33,866 nt of DNA from NCBI GenBank assembly GCA_945956975.1, contig CAMFKC010000002.1, positions 1-33,866 of the forward strand. The letters run 5' to 3'. Below, one piece after another: positions 1 through 6,300 of this stretch. A program made the translations under genes and the position numbers. The stretch is from an uncultured Methylocystaceae bacterium. GTDB lineage: Bacteria > Pseudomonadota > Alphaproteobacteria > Rhizobiales > Beijerinckiaceae. How positions within the stretch are numbered: the stretch's first letter is position 1; every line of letters begins with the position of its first letter. Under the pieces are notes generated by a model. It was not told where the DNA came from. It made no database searches and was given only the letters and a program-made list of their open reading frames with translations.

Positions 1-140
1 GGTTGCGCTCCATCGGCCTGTTCTCGGAGATGATCGCATGGAAGTTGCGCTTCTTCATTCCGGTCACCGATGAAGGCGCCGCGATCCTTTCGCGCCTGAT
101 GCAGCGCAATCGCTTGCTCGATGCCGTCAGCCGGCATTGA
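1..140 (+). CDS. C-terminal end of an upstream plasmid gene (partial)
   Basis: An open frame enters from the left edge (codons from position 3) and stops at TGA 138-140, giving about 45 residues ending in LLDAVSRH. The end lies 12 bases before the toprim start, with that gene's Shine-Dalgarno just after the stop, so the two are probably one operon. In many rhizobial plasmids the gene before this toprim protein is a very large strawberry-notch-like helicase/methyltransferase. The hydrophobic and basic tail here (SEMIAWKLRFFIP) could be the end of such a protein, but too little is present to be sure. That identity is inference from gene order only. Confidence 0.6.
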   Translation, partial: LRSIGLFSEMIAWKLRFFIPVTDEGAAILSRLMQRNRLLDAVSRH

Positions 141-152
141 AGGAGTATCGCC

Positions 153-1190
153 ATGCTCTCGGCCTCCGAACTGGCGAACCGTCTCGCGCGCGATGCCGAG
201 GCGGTCTGCCGGCACTACCTCTCCGCCGGCCGCAGGGCCGGCAATTACTGGGTCGTCGGCGACACCGCCAACAGCAAAGGCAAGTCGCTTTATGTCCACC
301 TGACCGGTCCGCGCGCCGGCCGGTGGGCCGACGGAGCCACGGGTGAATATGGCGACCTGCTCGATCTCGTGCGCGAGACCTGCGATCTTGTCGAGTTTCG
401 CGATGTCGCGGACGAAGCTCGGCGTTTCCTTAACGAGCCCCGACCCGATCCGGCGGCGTCCCGCAGGGGCGACGCCCGAACCGATCCGCCGGTCGACAGA
501 CCGGCAGACGAGCGCGCACAGCGCCTGTTTCGCATGTCGCAGCCGCTGGCGGGAACTCTGGCGGACAGCTATCTGCGTAAGCGGGGCATCTTGCGCGCAT
601 CCCTGCATCCGTCGCTTCGCTATCATCCCTCCTGCTACTATCGCGATCTCGTGACCGGCCGGACGCATAGCTTCCCCGCGCTGATCGCGGCTGTGACCGA
701 TCCCGGCGGTGCGATCACCGGTGTGCATCGCACCTGGCTCGACCCCGACGGGGCCGGCAAGGCGCAGGTGGAGGATCCCCGCCGCGCACTTGGCGGCCTG
801 CTCGGCAATGCGGTTCGCTTTGCCTTTCCTGTCTGCGGTCCCGTGCCTGTCATGGCGGCCGGCGAAGGTCTCGAAAGCATCCTGTCGCTGTCGCATGTCA
901 TGCCCGCCATGCCGATGGTGTCGGCACTGACCGCCAATCACCTCGCGGCCTTCGAGCTGCCGCCCGAATGCGTGCGCCTCTACATCGCCGCGGACGCGGA
1001 TGCCGCCGGCCGGAACGGTATCGAGCGATTGAGCCGCCGGGCGCAGGCCCGTGGAATCCTGCCGCTGGTGCTCGCCCCGGAACTCGGCGACTTCAACGAC
1101 GATCTGCGGCTGGACCCGAGCCGCCTGATCGCCAGCCTTCGGGCACAGCTCGCCCCGGAGGACGCAAGCGTCTTTCTGCCGTCGCGATGA
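153..1190 (+). CDS. Toprim domain-containing plasmid protein (primase/DUF7146-like)
   Basis: The protein has 345 residues. The start is ATG 153, preceded by an AGGAGT ribosome site. The N-terminal ~110 residues resemble the DUF7146 region found before plasmid Toprim domains (GNYWVVGD, GRWADGATGEYGDLLDL). The C-terminal third is a Toprim_3-type fold: the acidic motif AAGEGLESIL near residue 232 supplies the conserved Glu, and YIAADADAAGRNG near residue 280 supplies the DxDxxG metal-binding motif. Such folds occur in DnaG-type primases, topoisomerases and OLD nucleases. No zinc-binding cysteine cluster or helicase domain is visible, so priming activity is not shown. It sits in a backbone block with DUF2493 and DUF736 genes, a common rhizobial plasmid arrangement. 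Family call is strong; the actual role on the plasmid is unknown. Confidence 0.85.
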   Translation: MLSASELANRLARDAEAVCRHYLSAGRRAGNYWVVGDTANSKGKSLYVHLTGPRAGRWADGATGEYGDLLDLVRETCDLVEFRDVADEARRFLNEPRPDPAASRRGDARTDPPVDRPADERAQRLFRMSQPLAGTLADSYLRKRGILRASLHPSLRYHPSCYYRDLVTGRTHSFPALIAAVTDPGGAITGVHRTWLDPDGAGKAQVEDPRRALGGLLGNAVRFAFPVCGPVPVMAAGEGLESILSLSHVMPAMPMVSALTANHLAAFELPPECVRLYIAADADAAGRNGIERLSRRAQARGILPLVLAPELGDFNDDLRLDPSRLIASLRAQLAPEDASVFLPSR

Positions 1191-1510
1191 GGCCGTGATG
1201 GGGAGATGGGCGGGGCGGGAGCGGCAGAGGGGAGGGCGGCCATGCTGGTCGCCGCACGGATGAGCGCGCGCCTGCGGGCCTGCCGAGAGGCGACCCTTAC
1301 CATCAGGCGTTCGGGCCTCCAACCGCCGGAGGCCAGGTTTTTTCCCCGCGCCGGCGGAGCCGGCGCTCCTCGCGGAGCAAAAAACCTGTTCCCGGCGGCC
1401 CGGCGCTGCGCTGGGCCGCGGCGCGAGCGCCGCGGTTCCGGCCTGCTCGCCGGATGGAAGGGATCGCCGTCAGGCCGCGAGAGGCGCGGCCGCAACCGAC
1501 GGAGATCACC
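1191..1510. repeat. Gene-free spacer with stacked inverted repeats (main IR 1334-1388)
   Basis: No convincing gene lies here. CAGGTTTTTT at 1334-1343 is repeated inverted and perfectly as AAAAAACCTG at 1379-1388. Inside it is a 7-bp stem GCGCCGG (1348-1354) / CCGGCGC (1360-1366). Further GC-rich hairpins follow at about 1395-1435, including GCGGCG-CGAG-CGCCGC. The GGAG before ATG 1511 is the ribosome site of the next gene. The spacer could hold a terminator for the toprim gene or a structured leader; neither is proven. Confidence 0.5.
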
Positions 1511-2449
1511 ATGAACGTCCAGCTTCCCATCGATGCCACTACCGAACTCCACACATCGTCCCCGACCGACCGGGTCATCTACGAGATGCAGGTCTACGGT
1601 TATCGTCCGTTCCAGGAAGAGCCGGACCCGCGCCCGCTGCCGGAGGAGCCGGTCGTCCAGTCTGCGCTGACTGCCATGTTCGACGCCATGTTCGAGATGC
1701 TCGGCGACACGCGGCTGGAGGCCGACCTCGAAGACGTGCTCTGGTCGGCGGTCAACCTCTTCCATCGTGCCGGCGAGCGCATCCAGCGCGAGCTGCAGCG
1801 CAACGAGGACGCCCAGCGCAACGGGCAGCGCGAGCAGGACGGCTCGGAGGTGAAGAGCGTCGAGCTCGAACGCCATATCATGGAGGGCATCTCGCTCCTC
1901 GAGCGCCGCAACGCCTTCGAGTTCATGCGCGATTTCGCCAGCGACCTCTTCGAGGCCCAGACCGGTTCGACATGGCGGCCGCGCACCGGCTCCAAGGTCA
2001 ATCACGCGAACATGACCGCGGCGATGATCGACTCCAGAGACTTCCTTTCCGCCCGCCGGCGCGCCGAGACCGAGGTTTTGATCCCGGCCGGCACCAAGAT
2101 CGCCTTCGGAGGCGGCCTGGACTACAACGATCACGAGCGGATCTGGGCCGCACTCGACAAGGCGCTCGCCAAGCACGCCGACATGGTGCTGCTGCACGGC
2201 GGCTCGCCGAAGGGCGCTGAACGCATCGCAGCTTGCTGGGCCGAATCCCGCGGCGTGACGCAGGTCGCCTTCAAGCCGAATTGGAGCAAGCACGCGAAGG
2301 CCGCTCCGTTCCGCCGCAACGACGAGATGCTTTCCGTGATGCCGGCCGGCGTCATCGTCTTTCCCGGTTCCGGCATCACCGAAAACCTTCGCGACAAGGC
2401 CCGCCGCTTCGGCATCACCGTCTGGGAACTGAAAGGAGGCGGCGCGTAA
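1511..2449 (+). CDS. DUF2493 domain-containing protein
   Basis: The protein has 312 residues. ATG 1511 was chosen because a GGAG lies seven bases upstream; the open frame extends further 5' without a ribosome site. Residues 1-190 are mostly helical and charged, with a QREQ/ELERH region that could form a coiled coil. Residues ~195-312 match the DUF2493 (YspA-like, SLOG superfamily) domain: KIAFGGGLDYNDHERIW at its start, a central LLHGGSPKGAERIAACWAE and a terminal PGSGITENLRDKARRFGI. SLOG folds bind nucleotides or their derivatives through glycine-rich loops; what this one binds is unknown. It is a standard backbone gene of rhizobial conjugative plasmids, usually next to the toprim gene as here. 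No catalytic role has been shown that I know of. Confidence 0.85.
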   Translation: MNVQLPIDATTELHTSSPTDRVIYEMQVYGYRPFQEEPDPRPLPEEPVVQSALTAMFDAMFEMLGDTRLEADLEDVLWSAVNLFHRAGERIQRELQRNEDAQRNGQREQDGSEVKSVELERHIMEGISLLERRNAFEFMRDFASDLFEAQTGSTWRPRTGSKVNHANMTAAMIDSRDFLSARRRAETEVLIPAGTKIAFGGGLDYNDHERIWAALDKALAKHADMVLLHGGSPKGAERIAACWAESRGVTQVAFKPNWSKHAKAAPFRRNDEMLSVMPAGVIVFPGSGITENLRDKARRFGITVWELKGGGA

Positions 2450-2509
2450 GCGCCCTTTTCCTCTTCAGGCTCTTTTCCGCCGGGCGTTCAGCCCGACGTC
2501 GAAGCGCCC

Positions 2510-2884
2510 CTAGGGTTTCGGGCGAGGATGCCCCATCAGGCTCTCGTATTCGCGATCGGTCAATCGTTCGACGGTGCGCAGCTGCGCGGGAATGTCCATC
2601 CGCTCGTGCAGAACGGCCGCGACGACAAAGGTCGCGTCGTCGTCCACAGCGATATAGGCGGCATAATGATGCTCGATCTTGTGGAGGCGGAACAGGGAGT
2701 GGCCCACCCGCTCTTCCTTCTTCGTGCGGACGCGGGCGTAGGCTTCGGGGATCTCCTCGAAGCCCTTCCGAAGCAGGCGTCCATAGGCTTTCGCCTGTTG
2801 CGGCGACCAGATCCGCGCCGTCTCGCGGATCGCCAGACGGTAGTTTTCCAACGCCGTCGGCAGGATAAGGATGCGGGGAGCCAC
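2510..2884 (-). CDS. Type II toxin, RelE/ParE family
   Basis: The protein has 124 residues and starts at GTG (2884-2882), which overlaps the antitoxin's TAG stop by one base. The N-terminus (ILILPTALENYRLAIRETARIW) followed by LRKGFEEIPEAYARV and LHKIEHHYAAYIAVDDDATFVVAAVLHERMD is the usual RelE/ParE order of two helices and a C-terminal sheet, including the conserved VLHERMD strand. ParE members poison gyrase, whereas RelE members cut ribosome-bound mRNA; the ParD-like partner favours ParE, but this is inference. The tail of ~25 residues after the fold (LRTVERLTDREYESLMG) is longer than the ~95-100-residue norm. Tight overlap with the antitoxin indicates translational coupling. A role in plasmid stability is likely. 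Confidence 0.85.
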   Translation of the reverse strand: MAPRILILPTALENYRLAIRETARIWSPQQAKAYGRLLRKGFEEIPEAYARVRTKKEERVGHSLFRLHKIEHHYAAYIAVDDDATFVVAAVLHERMDIPAQLRTVERLTDREYESLMGHPRPKP

Positions 2885-3141
2885 TAACGCAGCTCTTCGT
2901 CCAGTTCCGCGTCGATGGCGTCCAGGGCGGAAAGGGGCAGCATCTCCCCGCGCCGGAACTCTTCCTCCGCCTTCAGAAGGGACCGGACCGCATATCGGCG
3001 GTCTTCCTCGCGCGCCATGTCCTCGCGGATCAGCGCGCGCACATATTCGCTCGGCGTCGTGTACTGGTTCTTGCCGTTCGCGCGCATGTCGACGAAGGCG
3101 CGCATTTCATCTGGCAAACTCACATGCAGGCTGCTGGTCAT
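2884..3141 (-). CDS. ParD-like antitoxin (ribbon-helix-helix)
   Basis: The protein has 85 residues. ATG 3141 is chosen because it begins the family-like MTSSLHVSLPDEMRAFVD and has a GGGAG upstream; longer in-frame versions run into a GC-rich low-complexity region. Residues 4-45 fit a ribbon-helix-helix: a short strand (LHVSLP), helix (DEMRAFVDMRA) and a second helix (TPSEYVRALIRED). The acidic C-terminus (LDAIDAELDEEL) is the probable toxin-binding tail. It precedes and overlaps the toxin gene, the usual order for ParDE. Antitoxins of this class usually repress their own promoter; a candidate promoter lies upstream on the minus strand at 3175-3207. Confidence 0.85.
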   Translation of the reverse strand: MTSSLHVSLPDEMRAFVDMRANGKNQYTTPSEYVRALIREDMAREEDRRYAVRSLLKAEEEFRRGEMLPLSALDAIDAELDEELR

Positions 3142-3450
3142 GGCCGCGCGCTCCCGTTGGATTTGTGGAGGCGGATTTTCCCGTACCGGGACCTCATTGT
3201 CATTTTTTGACATCGGCTTGGCTGTTGCGTGGTTGGGCATGATGGGCTTCGTCGATGGTCCCGAGCGGACGTCTGGCCCGGCTGGTCCCGCTTTCTCCTC
3301 GCGCAGCAAGCGCCGGCCGACGGCCGGCCCGACCATCTGCCGGCCCGCGGAACGGCTTCGCCGTTCCGCTCCTTCGAGACGATACGGTTGCCGAGAGGGG
3401 AGAGGTGGGCGGGGAGAGGGAGGTCTGTTGGTAGAAAAAGGAGAGCGACC
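3142..3450. repeat. Spacer upstream of the SLOG-like gene, with hairpin 3348-3368
   Basis: No supported gene. The left part holds the candidate antitoxin promoter. CGGAACGG-CTTCG-CCGTTCCG at 3348-3368 is a perfect 8-bp stem with a stable CTTCG loop, and imperfect GCCGG-rich repeats lie at 3311-3345. An AAAAGGAGA ribosome site sits at about 3435-3445 before ATG 3451. Confidence 0.45.
3175..3212 (-). promoter_or_regulatory. Candidate promoter/operator of the toxin-antitoxin pair
   Basis: On the minus strand ATGACA is followed, 17 bases later, by GAAAAT, a weak sigma70-like -35/-10 pair pointing at the antitoxin gene. An inverted repeat TGTCA-N5-TGACA (3198-3212) overlaps the -35 and could be an operator for the ribbon-helix-helix antitoxin. 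This is pattern matching only. Confidence 0.3.
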
Positions 3451-3987
3451 ATGGCGATGATATTCGTAGGCGGATCACGCGACATATTCGAGCTGCCGGA
3501 ACCGGTGATAGCGCGCATCGGCGCGATGATCGCCGCCGAACATGGCGTGCTGGTCGGCGATGCGCCCGGAGCCGATGCGGAGGCGCAGAGCCTGCTTGCC
3601 GGGTATGGTTATGAGCATGTCGGTGTCTTCCATGCCGGCAGCGAGCCGCGCAACAATCTCGGCGACTGGGCGGCATATCACCGGCCCGCGCCGGGCGGCG
3701 CGCATGGCTACGCCTTTCATGCCGAAAAGGACCGCGAGATGGCGCGGCGCGCCGACTACGGGCTGATGGTCTGGGATGGCGCTTCGCCGGGAACCTGCCT
3801 CAACATGCTGCGCCTTGCCGCAGCCGGCTCGCCCTGCGTCGTCTACGACACGATGCGCAGCGCGACGTTCACGCTTCGGAGCATTCCCGATTGGCATGAG
3901 ATGCTGCGCAATGCCGGCCGGGATCTGGTGGGACGGATCGAGGCACGAATGACCGCCGATGAACGCGATCTCGCCAAGGGGAGATGA
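3451..3987 (+). CDS. SLOG/DUF2493-like hypothetical protein
   Basis: The protein has 178 residues. ATG 3451 is preceded by an AAAAGGAGA ribosome site; a longer frame starting at 3229 lacks one. Residues 1-50 contain IFVGGSRDI and LVGDAPGADAEAQSLLAGYGY, the glycine-rich first strand-loop and the GD-x-PGAD helix cap typical of SLOG/LOG and DUF2493 nucleotide-binding folds. A later YGLMVWDGASPGTCLNMLRLAAAGSPCVVYD resembles the second half of that fold. I do not recognise a named family. It is a second, distant SLOG-like protein close to the DUF2493 gene at 1511. It could bind a nucleotide or ADP-ribose-type ligand; this is inference from fold motifs. Confidence 0.7.
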   Translation: MAMIFVGGSRDIFELPEPVIARIGAMIAAEHGVLVGDAPGADAEAQSLLAGYGYEHVGVFHAGSEPRNNLGDWAAYHRPAPGGAHGYAFHAEKDREMARRADYGLMVWDGASPGTCLNMLRLAAAGSPCVVYDTMRSATFTLRSIPDWHEMLRNAGRDLVGRIEARMTADERDLAKGR

Positions 3988-4117
3988 CACGCCTGTTCGG
4001 CGGGTGGCGTTTCCGCCCGCCGCCCGCCGACAGCACGCCGGCGTTTGCCGATGATCCCCGTGGCTTCCCGCCGCCCGTCAGGAAGCCGGCCCCTTGCACG
4101 GCCAGTCCGCTCGGCCT

Positions 4118-4442
4118 CTCCGGTGTCGTGCGCAGAAAGATCGTCTTCTTGCCGTCTTCGCCGCCGGGGCGACGGTCAAGGTCCGATGCGGAAGATAACA
4201 CCAGTCTCGAAGACCTCCATCCGGGTCGAGACGCGGCATATCGGACCCGCTGCACGTCTCACCCCGGTCCCAACCCACGCCGTCGAACGCCGGGCGCTTG
4301 CGAAGACGGCGGCACCCCGGAGCGCCCTCGCGGGGTGGTCGTGCGGGAAGGCCGGCGAAGGCAATGGCCGACAGACCGCCAGCAAAGTCGCATCCACGAG
4401 CCGTCGCAGCGCTGGCGGAGAGGCTGCAAGTCGGGAGGCCAC
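4118..4442 (-). pseudogene. Decayed inverted copy of the DUF736 gene
   Basis: On the minus strand, fragments in shifting frames match the intact DUF736 protein in order. LPARPPREGAPGCRRLRKR matches LPNAHKSREDAPDYRVINKR; FDGVGWDRGETCSG matches FEIGAGWNRVSPRSG; RVSTRMEVFETGVIF matches YVSIRMEAPEIGVIF; RRPGGEDGKKTIF matches PAPGGEEGKKVLL. At least two frame changes are needed. The length (~325 bp) equals that of the real gene (324 bp), and the position equivalent to its start (GTG near 4442) lies behind a recognisable leader. The equivalent of the stop codon is lost (CCGGAG is followed directly by AGGCCGAGC). It is therefore a dead duplicate rather than a chance resemblance. Confidence 0.7.
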
Positions 4443-4547
4443 GGCACGCATCGCCTCCGGTTCCACCCGGCCCGTTCCCATTGATGCCGACTTTGTAGAG
4501 GACTGCCTGCTTTTGCGGCCAACCCCTGAAGGGGTAAGACTCGCCAG

Positions 4548-4612
4548 AAATTTTTGCAAAATTCGATTTCGGTTTGTCCGCTTTGGCGGCAAATCGAATT
4601 TCGCAAAATTTT
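4548..4612. repeat. Near-perfect inverted repeat between the two DUF736 copies
   Basis: The left arm 4548-4569 and right arm 4591-4612 match at 20 of 22 positions, with AT-rich arms (AATTTTGC and AATTCGATTT sections) in a GC-rich context. The repeat lies about 80 bases before the DUF736 start. It may be the retained promoter/operator pair of two divergent genes, or simply the centre of the duplication. Confidence 0.65.
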
Positions 4613-4693
4613 CCGCCGAGCTGACCGCAGCAGGTCAGCCCTCTCCTTTGCCGCCATCGGGAACGGTCCCGATGGAACCGAAGGAGAACTACC

Positions 4694-5017
4694 ATGGCAT
4701 CCACGATCGCAAACCTCACCACCAAGACCGACGGCTCGATGGAAGGCGTCTTCGCCACGCTCCGCGTCAATGCCCCGATCGCCGTCCTGCCCAACGCCCA
4801 CAAGTCCCGCGAGGACGCACCGGACTACCGCGTCATCAACAAGCGCACCGGGTTCGAGATCGGCGCGGGCTGGAACCGGGTCTCGCCGCGCAGCGGGGCA
4901 GAATACGTCTCAATCCGGATGGAGGCCCCCGAGATCGGCGTCATCTTCGGGAACCTGGCCCCTGCACCCGGCGGCGAAGAAGGCAAGAAGGTGCTCCTCT
5001 GGAACAACCCGGAGTAA
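4694..5017 (+). CDS. DUF736 domain-containing protein
   Basis: The protein has 107 residues. ATG 4694 follows GAAGGAGAAC, a good ribosome site. The sequence fits the DUF736 family along its whole length: IANLTTKTDGSMEGVFATLRVNAPIAVLPN at the start, then DYRVINKRTGFEIGAGWNRVS, then YVSIRMEAPEIGVIFGNLAPAPGGEEGKKVLLWNN. The pattern is that of a small beta-rich protein, soluble and without signal peptide. The family is abundant on rhizobial plasmids and symbiosis islands and has no established function. Here it faces its own degraded inverted copy across a strong inverted repeat, and is followed by a GC hairpin terminator. Independent transcription is therefore likely. Confidence 0.9.
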   Translation: MASTIANLTTKTDGSMEGVFATLRVNAPIAVLPNAHKSREDAPDYRVINKRTGFEIGAGWNRVSPRSGAEYVSIRMEAPEIGVIFGNLAPAPGGEEGKKVLLWNNPE

Positions 5018-5028
5018 GCCGAGCCGAA

Positions 5029-5056
5029 CCGGCCCCGCAAGGGGCCGGCTTCCTCG
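5029..5056 (+). terminator. Terminator-like hairpin after DUF736
   Basis: CCGGCCCC (5029-5036), loop GCAA, GGGGCCGG (5041-5048), followed by CTTCCTC. The stem is perfect and 12 bases after the stop; the U-tract is weak. A diverged version lies at the same place after the decayed copy. Confidence 0.6.
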
Positions 5057-5143
5057 CGTGCTTCCAGCCACGATCGCGCGAACCGGCGCGCATGTCAGGG
5101 TGCCCCACGAGAGGAAGGTCTGTCTGCTCAGAAAGCCAAGTCT

Positions 5144-5285
5144 GCCATGACGAAGCGGCGCGCGTCAAAACCGCGTGGTACCCCCAATTTTTCCGCCGAA
5201 CCGCTGAAGCGGCTCGACAAAAAAATCGGCTCCCCCACGCGCGAGCCGCTAAAGCGGGTTTTGACCCGCACCGCTTCGTCATGGC
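5144..5285. repeat. Long inverted repeat in the leader of the 51-residue protein
   Basis: Bases 5144-5172 recur inverted at 5257-5285 with 27 of 29 matches; each arm begins with GCCATGACGAAGCGG. Shorter stems are nested inside, such as CCGCTGAAGCGG and CCGCTAAAGCGG, plus CGCGTGG paired with CCACGCG. ATG 5147 opens a 57-codon frame that stops at 5317-5319, inside the start region of the next gene. I see no ribosome site for it and do not call it a gene. Confidence 0.55.
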
Positions 5286-5325
5286 CGACACAGTCATCTT
5301 TCACATCAACAAGGAGATGACGACG

Positions 5326-5481
5326 ATGACGATGACCCTCGAAAACCACATCGAAGAACTGCGCGCCGAAGCGAACCACTGCGACCCGGCTGAGCGCGCC
5401 CAGATCGAGGCGGAGCTGGAACAGGCCCGGGCCGAACTGGCCGCGCTCATCGCCGCCGAAGACGCCGAGCCTCCCCACTGA
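5326..5481 (+). CDS. Small helical hypothetical protein (51 aa)
   Basis: The start ATG 5326 is nine bases after AAGGAG (5311-5316). ATG 5332 is a possible alternative, and the in-frame ATG 5281 would place the ribosome site inside the gene. The protein (MTMTLENHIEELRAE then NHCDPAERAQIEAELEQARAELAALI) is almost entirely predicted helix, with a heptad-like Glu/Leu/Ala pattern suggesting a coiled-coil dimer. It is acidic, with no membrane segment. An intrinsic terminator overlaps the end of the coding region. I do not recognise a named family. The good ribosome site, terminator and codon usage make a real gene likely. Confidence 0.7.
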   Translation: MTMTLENHIEELRAEANHCDPAERAQIEAELEQARAELAALIAAEDAEPPH

Positions 5482-5492
5482 GGGAGGCTTTT
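5469..5492 (+). terminator. Rho-independent terminator overlapping the stop codon
   Basis: GCCTCCC (5469-5475) pairs with GGGAGGC (5482-5488), followed at once by TTTT (5489-5492). The TGA stop 5479-5481 lies in the loop. Clear intrinsic terminator for the 51-residue gene. Confidence 0.85.
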
Positions 5493-5581
5493 GCCTTGAA
5501 CGATAGGGCCGATGCGCCGGATCGACCGGCGCCCCGGCCCGAGGCTGCACCTCACGCCCGCGTCGCCATCTTCGCCGAGCG

Positions 5582-5848
5582 TCATCCGCGCGCCAGTGCC
5601 TCGATGCGCTTCACCCGGTACCCATGGGCACGCCTCTCCCGCAACAGGTCGAGAAACAGTGCGACGGCGTCCTCCTCCCGTTCGAAATGATACACCATCG
5701 TCCGACCGAGTGTGCCGATCCTTCCCCACCGGCGCAGCAGACGCGGAGTACCAAACAGCGTCGGTTCGATCGCGAGCGTATAGAAGCGCGCCATGTTCCG
5801 GTCGGGATCCACGCGCTCGACATAGAGGTGATAGGGCTGGGTGAGCAT
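5582..5848 (-). CDS. Stand-alone WGR domain protein
   Basis: The protein has 88 residues with ATG 5848 as start. This begins the WGR fold directly (MLTQPYHLYVERVDPDRNMARFY); longer in-frame starts add about 50 residues with no family resemblance. The named motif is at RRWGRIGTLGRTMVYHF, followed by the usual C-terminal helix (EREEDAVALFLDLLRERRAHGYRVK). WGR domains bind nucleic acid ends in PARPs and also occur alone or next to MolR-type proteins in bacteria. This one is the bare domain with no catalytic partner beside it. No strong ribosome site is visible. The function on rhizobial plasmids is unknown; DNA binding is inference from the family. Confidence 0.85.
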   Translation of the reverse strand: MLTQPYHLYVERVDPDRNMARFYTLAIEPTLFGTPRLLRRWGRIGTLGRTMVYHFEREEDAVALFLDLLRERRAHGYRVKRIEALARG

Positions 5849-6137
5849 TGCCGTAGAATCGCCTGTCCCGCTTCCGGCGTCCAACGACAGTTTTGAATCG
5901 ATCCCGATGTTCCGATTCAAGATCGTGATGGTTGGCGGCTCGGGATAGAGGGTGATTTGGGCGAGCCGGCCTGCGGCCGACCGCGTGCTATTCGCTACGC
6001 TCACGGAGCCCGCAAGCGGTCTCCGCCCATGCGGGTAACGCCCACATCTCGCGGGATGAATCGGCCGGATCGACCGGCCGTTTCATCACGAGAGGGATCC
6101 CCCTCGCGCTCCCCGCCGGCTGGTCGCCGGACACGGA

Positions 6138-6170
6138 CCGCGCCCCTCGGGGCGCGGGGGCTCTTCTTCT
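6138..6170 (+). terminator. Strong terminator-like hairpin with no upstream plus-strand gene
   Basis: CCGCGCCCC (6138-6146), loop TC, GGGGCGCGG (6149-6157), followed by GGGCTCTTCTTCTG. No plus-strand coding gene lies within 650 bases upstream, so if real it ends an unrecognised transcript. Confidence 0.4.
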
Positions 6171-6201
6171 GACTTCGAATTATACGCTAGCCCAACGGGC
6201 C

Positions 6202-6300
6202 TCAAGGACGGCGCGCATACGCCGGTTTTCTGCCGCCGCCCGAAAGGCGACATCAGAAAACCGGCCTATCCGCTTGCAAGCCGCGTTCCGCGGTCCTTGA
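6202..6300. repeat. Nested inverted repeats upstream of the 146-residue gene
   Basis: The outer arms are TCAAGGAC (6202-6209) and GTCCTTGA (6293-6300). The inner arms are GCCGGTTTTCTG (6221-6232) and CAGAAAACCGGC (6254-6265), a perfect 12-bp match. The layout resembles the IR at 1334-1388 before the DUF2493 gene: a T-run arm, a GC-rich centre, an A-run arm. Confidence 0.55.

Larger units (their letters stand above)
4082..5056. repeat. Large diverged inverted duplication around DUF736
   Basis: The right arm (about 4591-5056) contains the intact DUF736 gene, its leader and its terminator. The left arm (about 4569 down to 4082, read on the minus strand) aligns to it along its length: the leader (GGGAACGG... 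then GGAACCG.AGG), the coding region, and the distal hairpin AAGGGGCCGGCTTCCT. The innermost arms are 20/22 identical (4548-4569 and 4591-4612) with a 21-base spacer. The left copy is degraded by indels and substitutions. Alignment was by eye, so the arm ends are approximate. Confidence 0.75.

Noticed and set aside
980..2293. 437-residue minus-strand open frame
   Set aside because: Antisense across the toprim gene, the hairpin spacer and DUF2493; a mix of shadow sequence from unrelated regions.
3869..4255. 128-residue minus-strand open frame
   Set aside because: Contains a piece of the decayed DUF736 copy (GGEDGKK) but otherwise crosses into the antisense of the SLOG-like gene; treated as pseudogene sequence.
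4045..5481. 478-residue plus-strand open frame
   Set aside because: It runs through the degraded DUF736 copy, the real DUF736 gene in another frame and the 51-residue gene; composition is Arg/Pro/Ser-rich as expected for a GC-rich shadow. Only its last 51 codons are taken as real.
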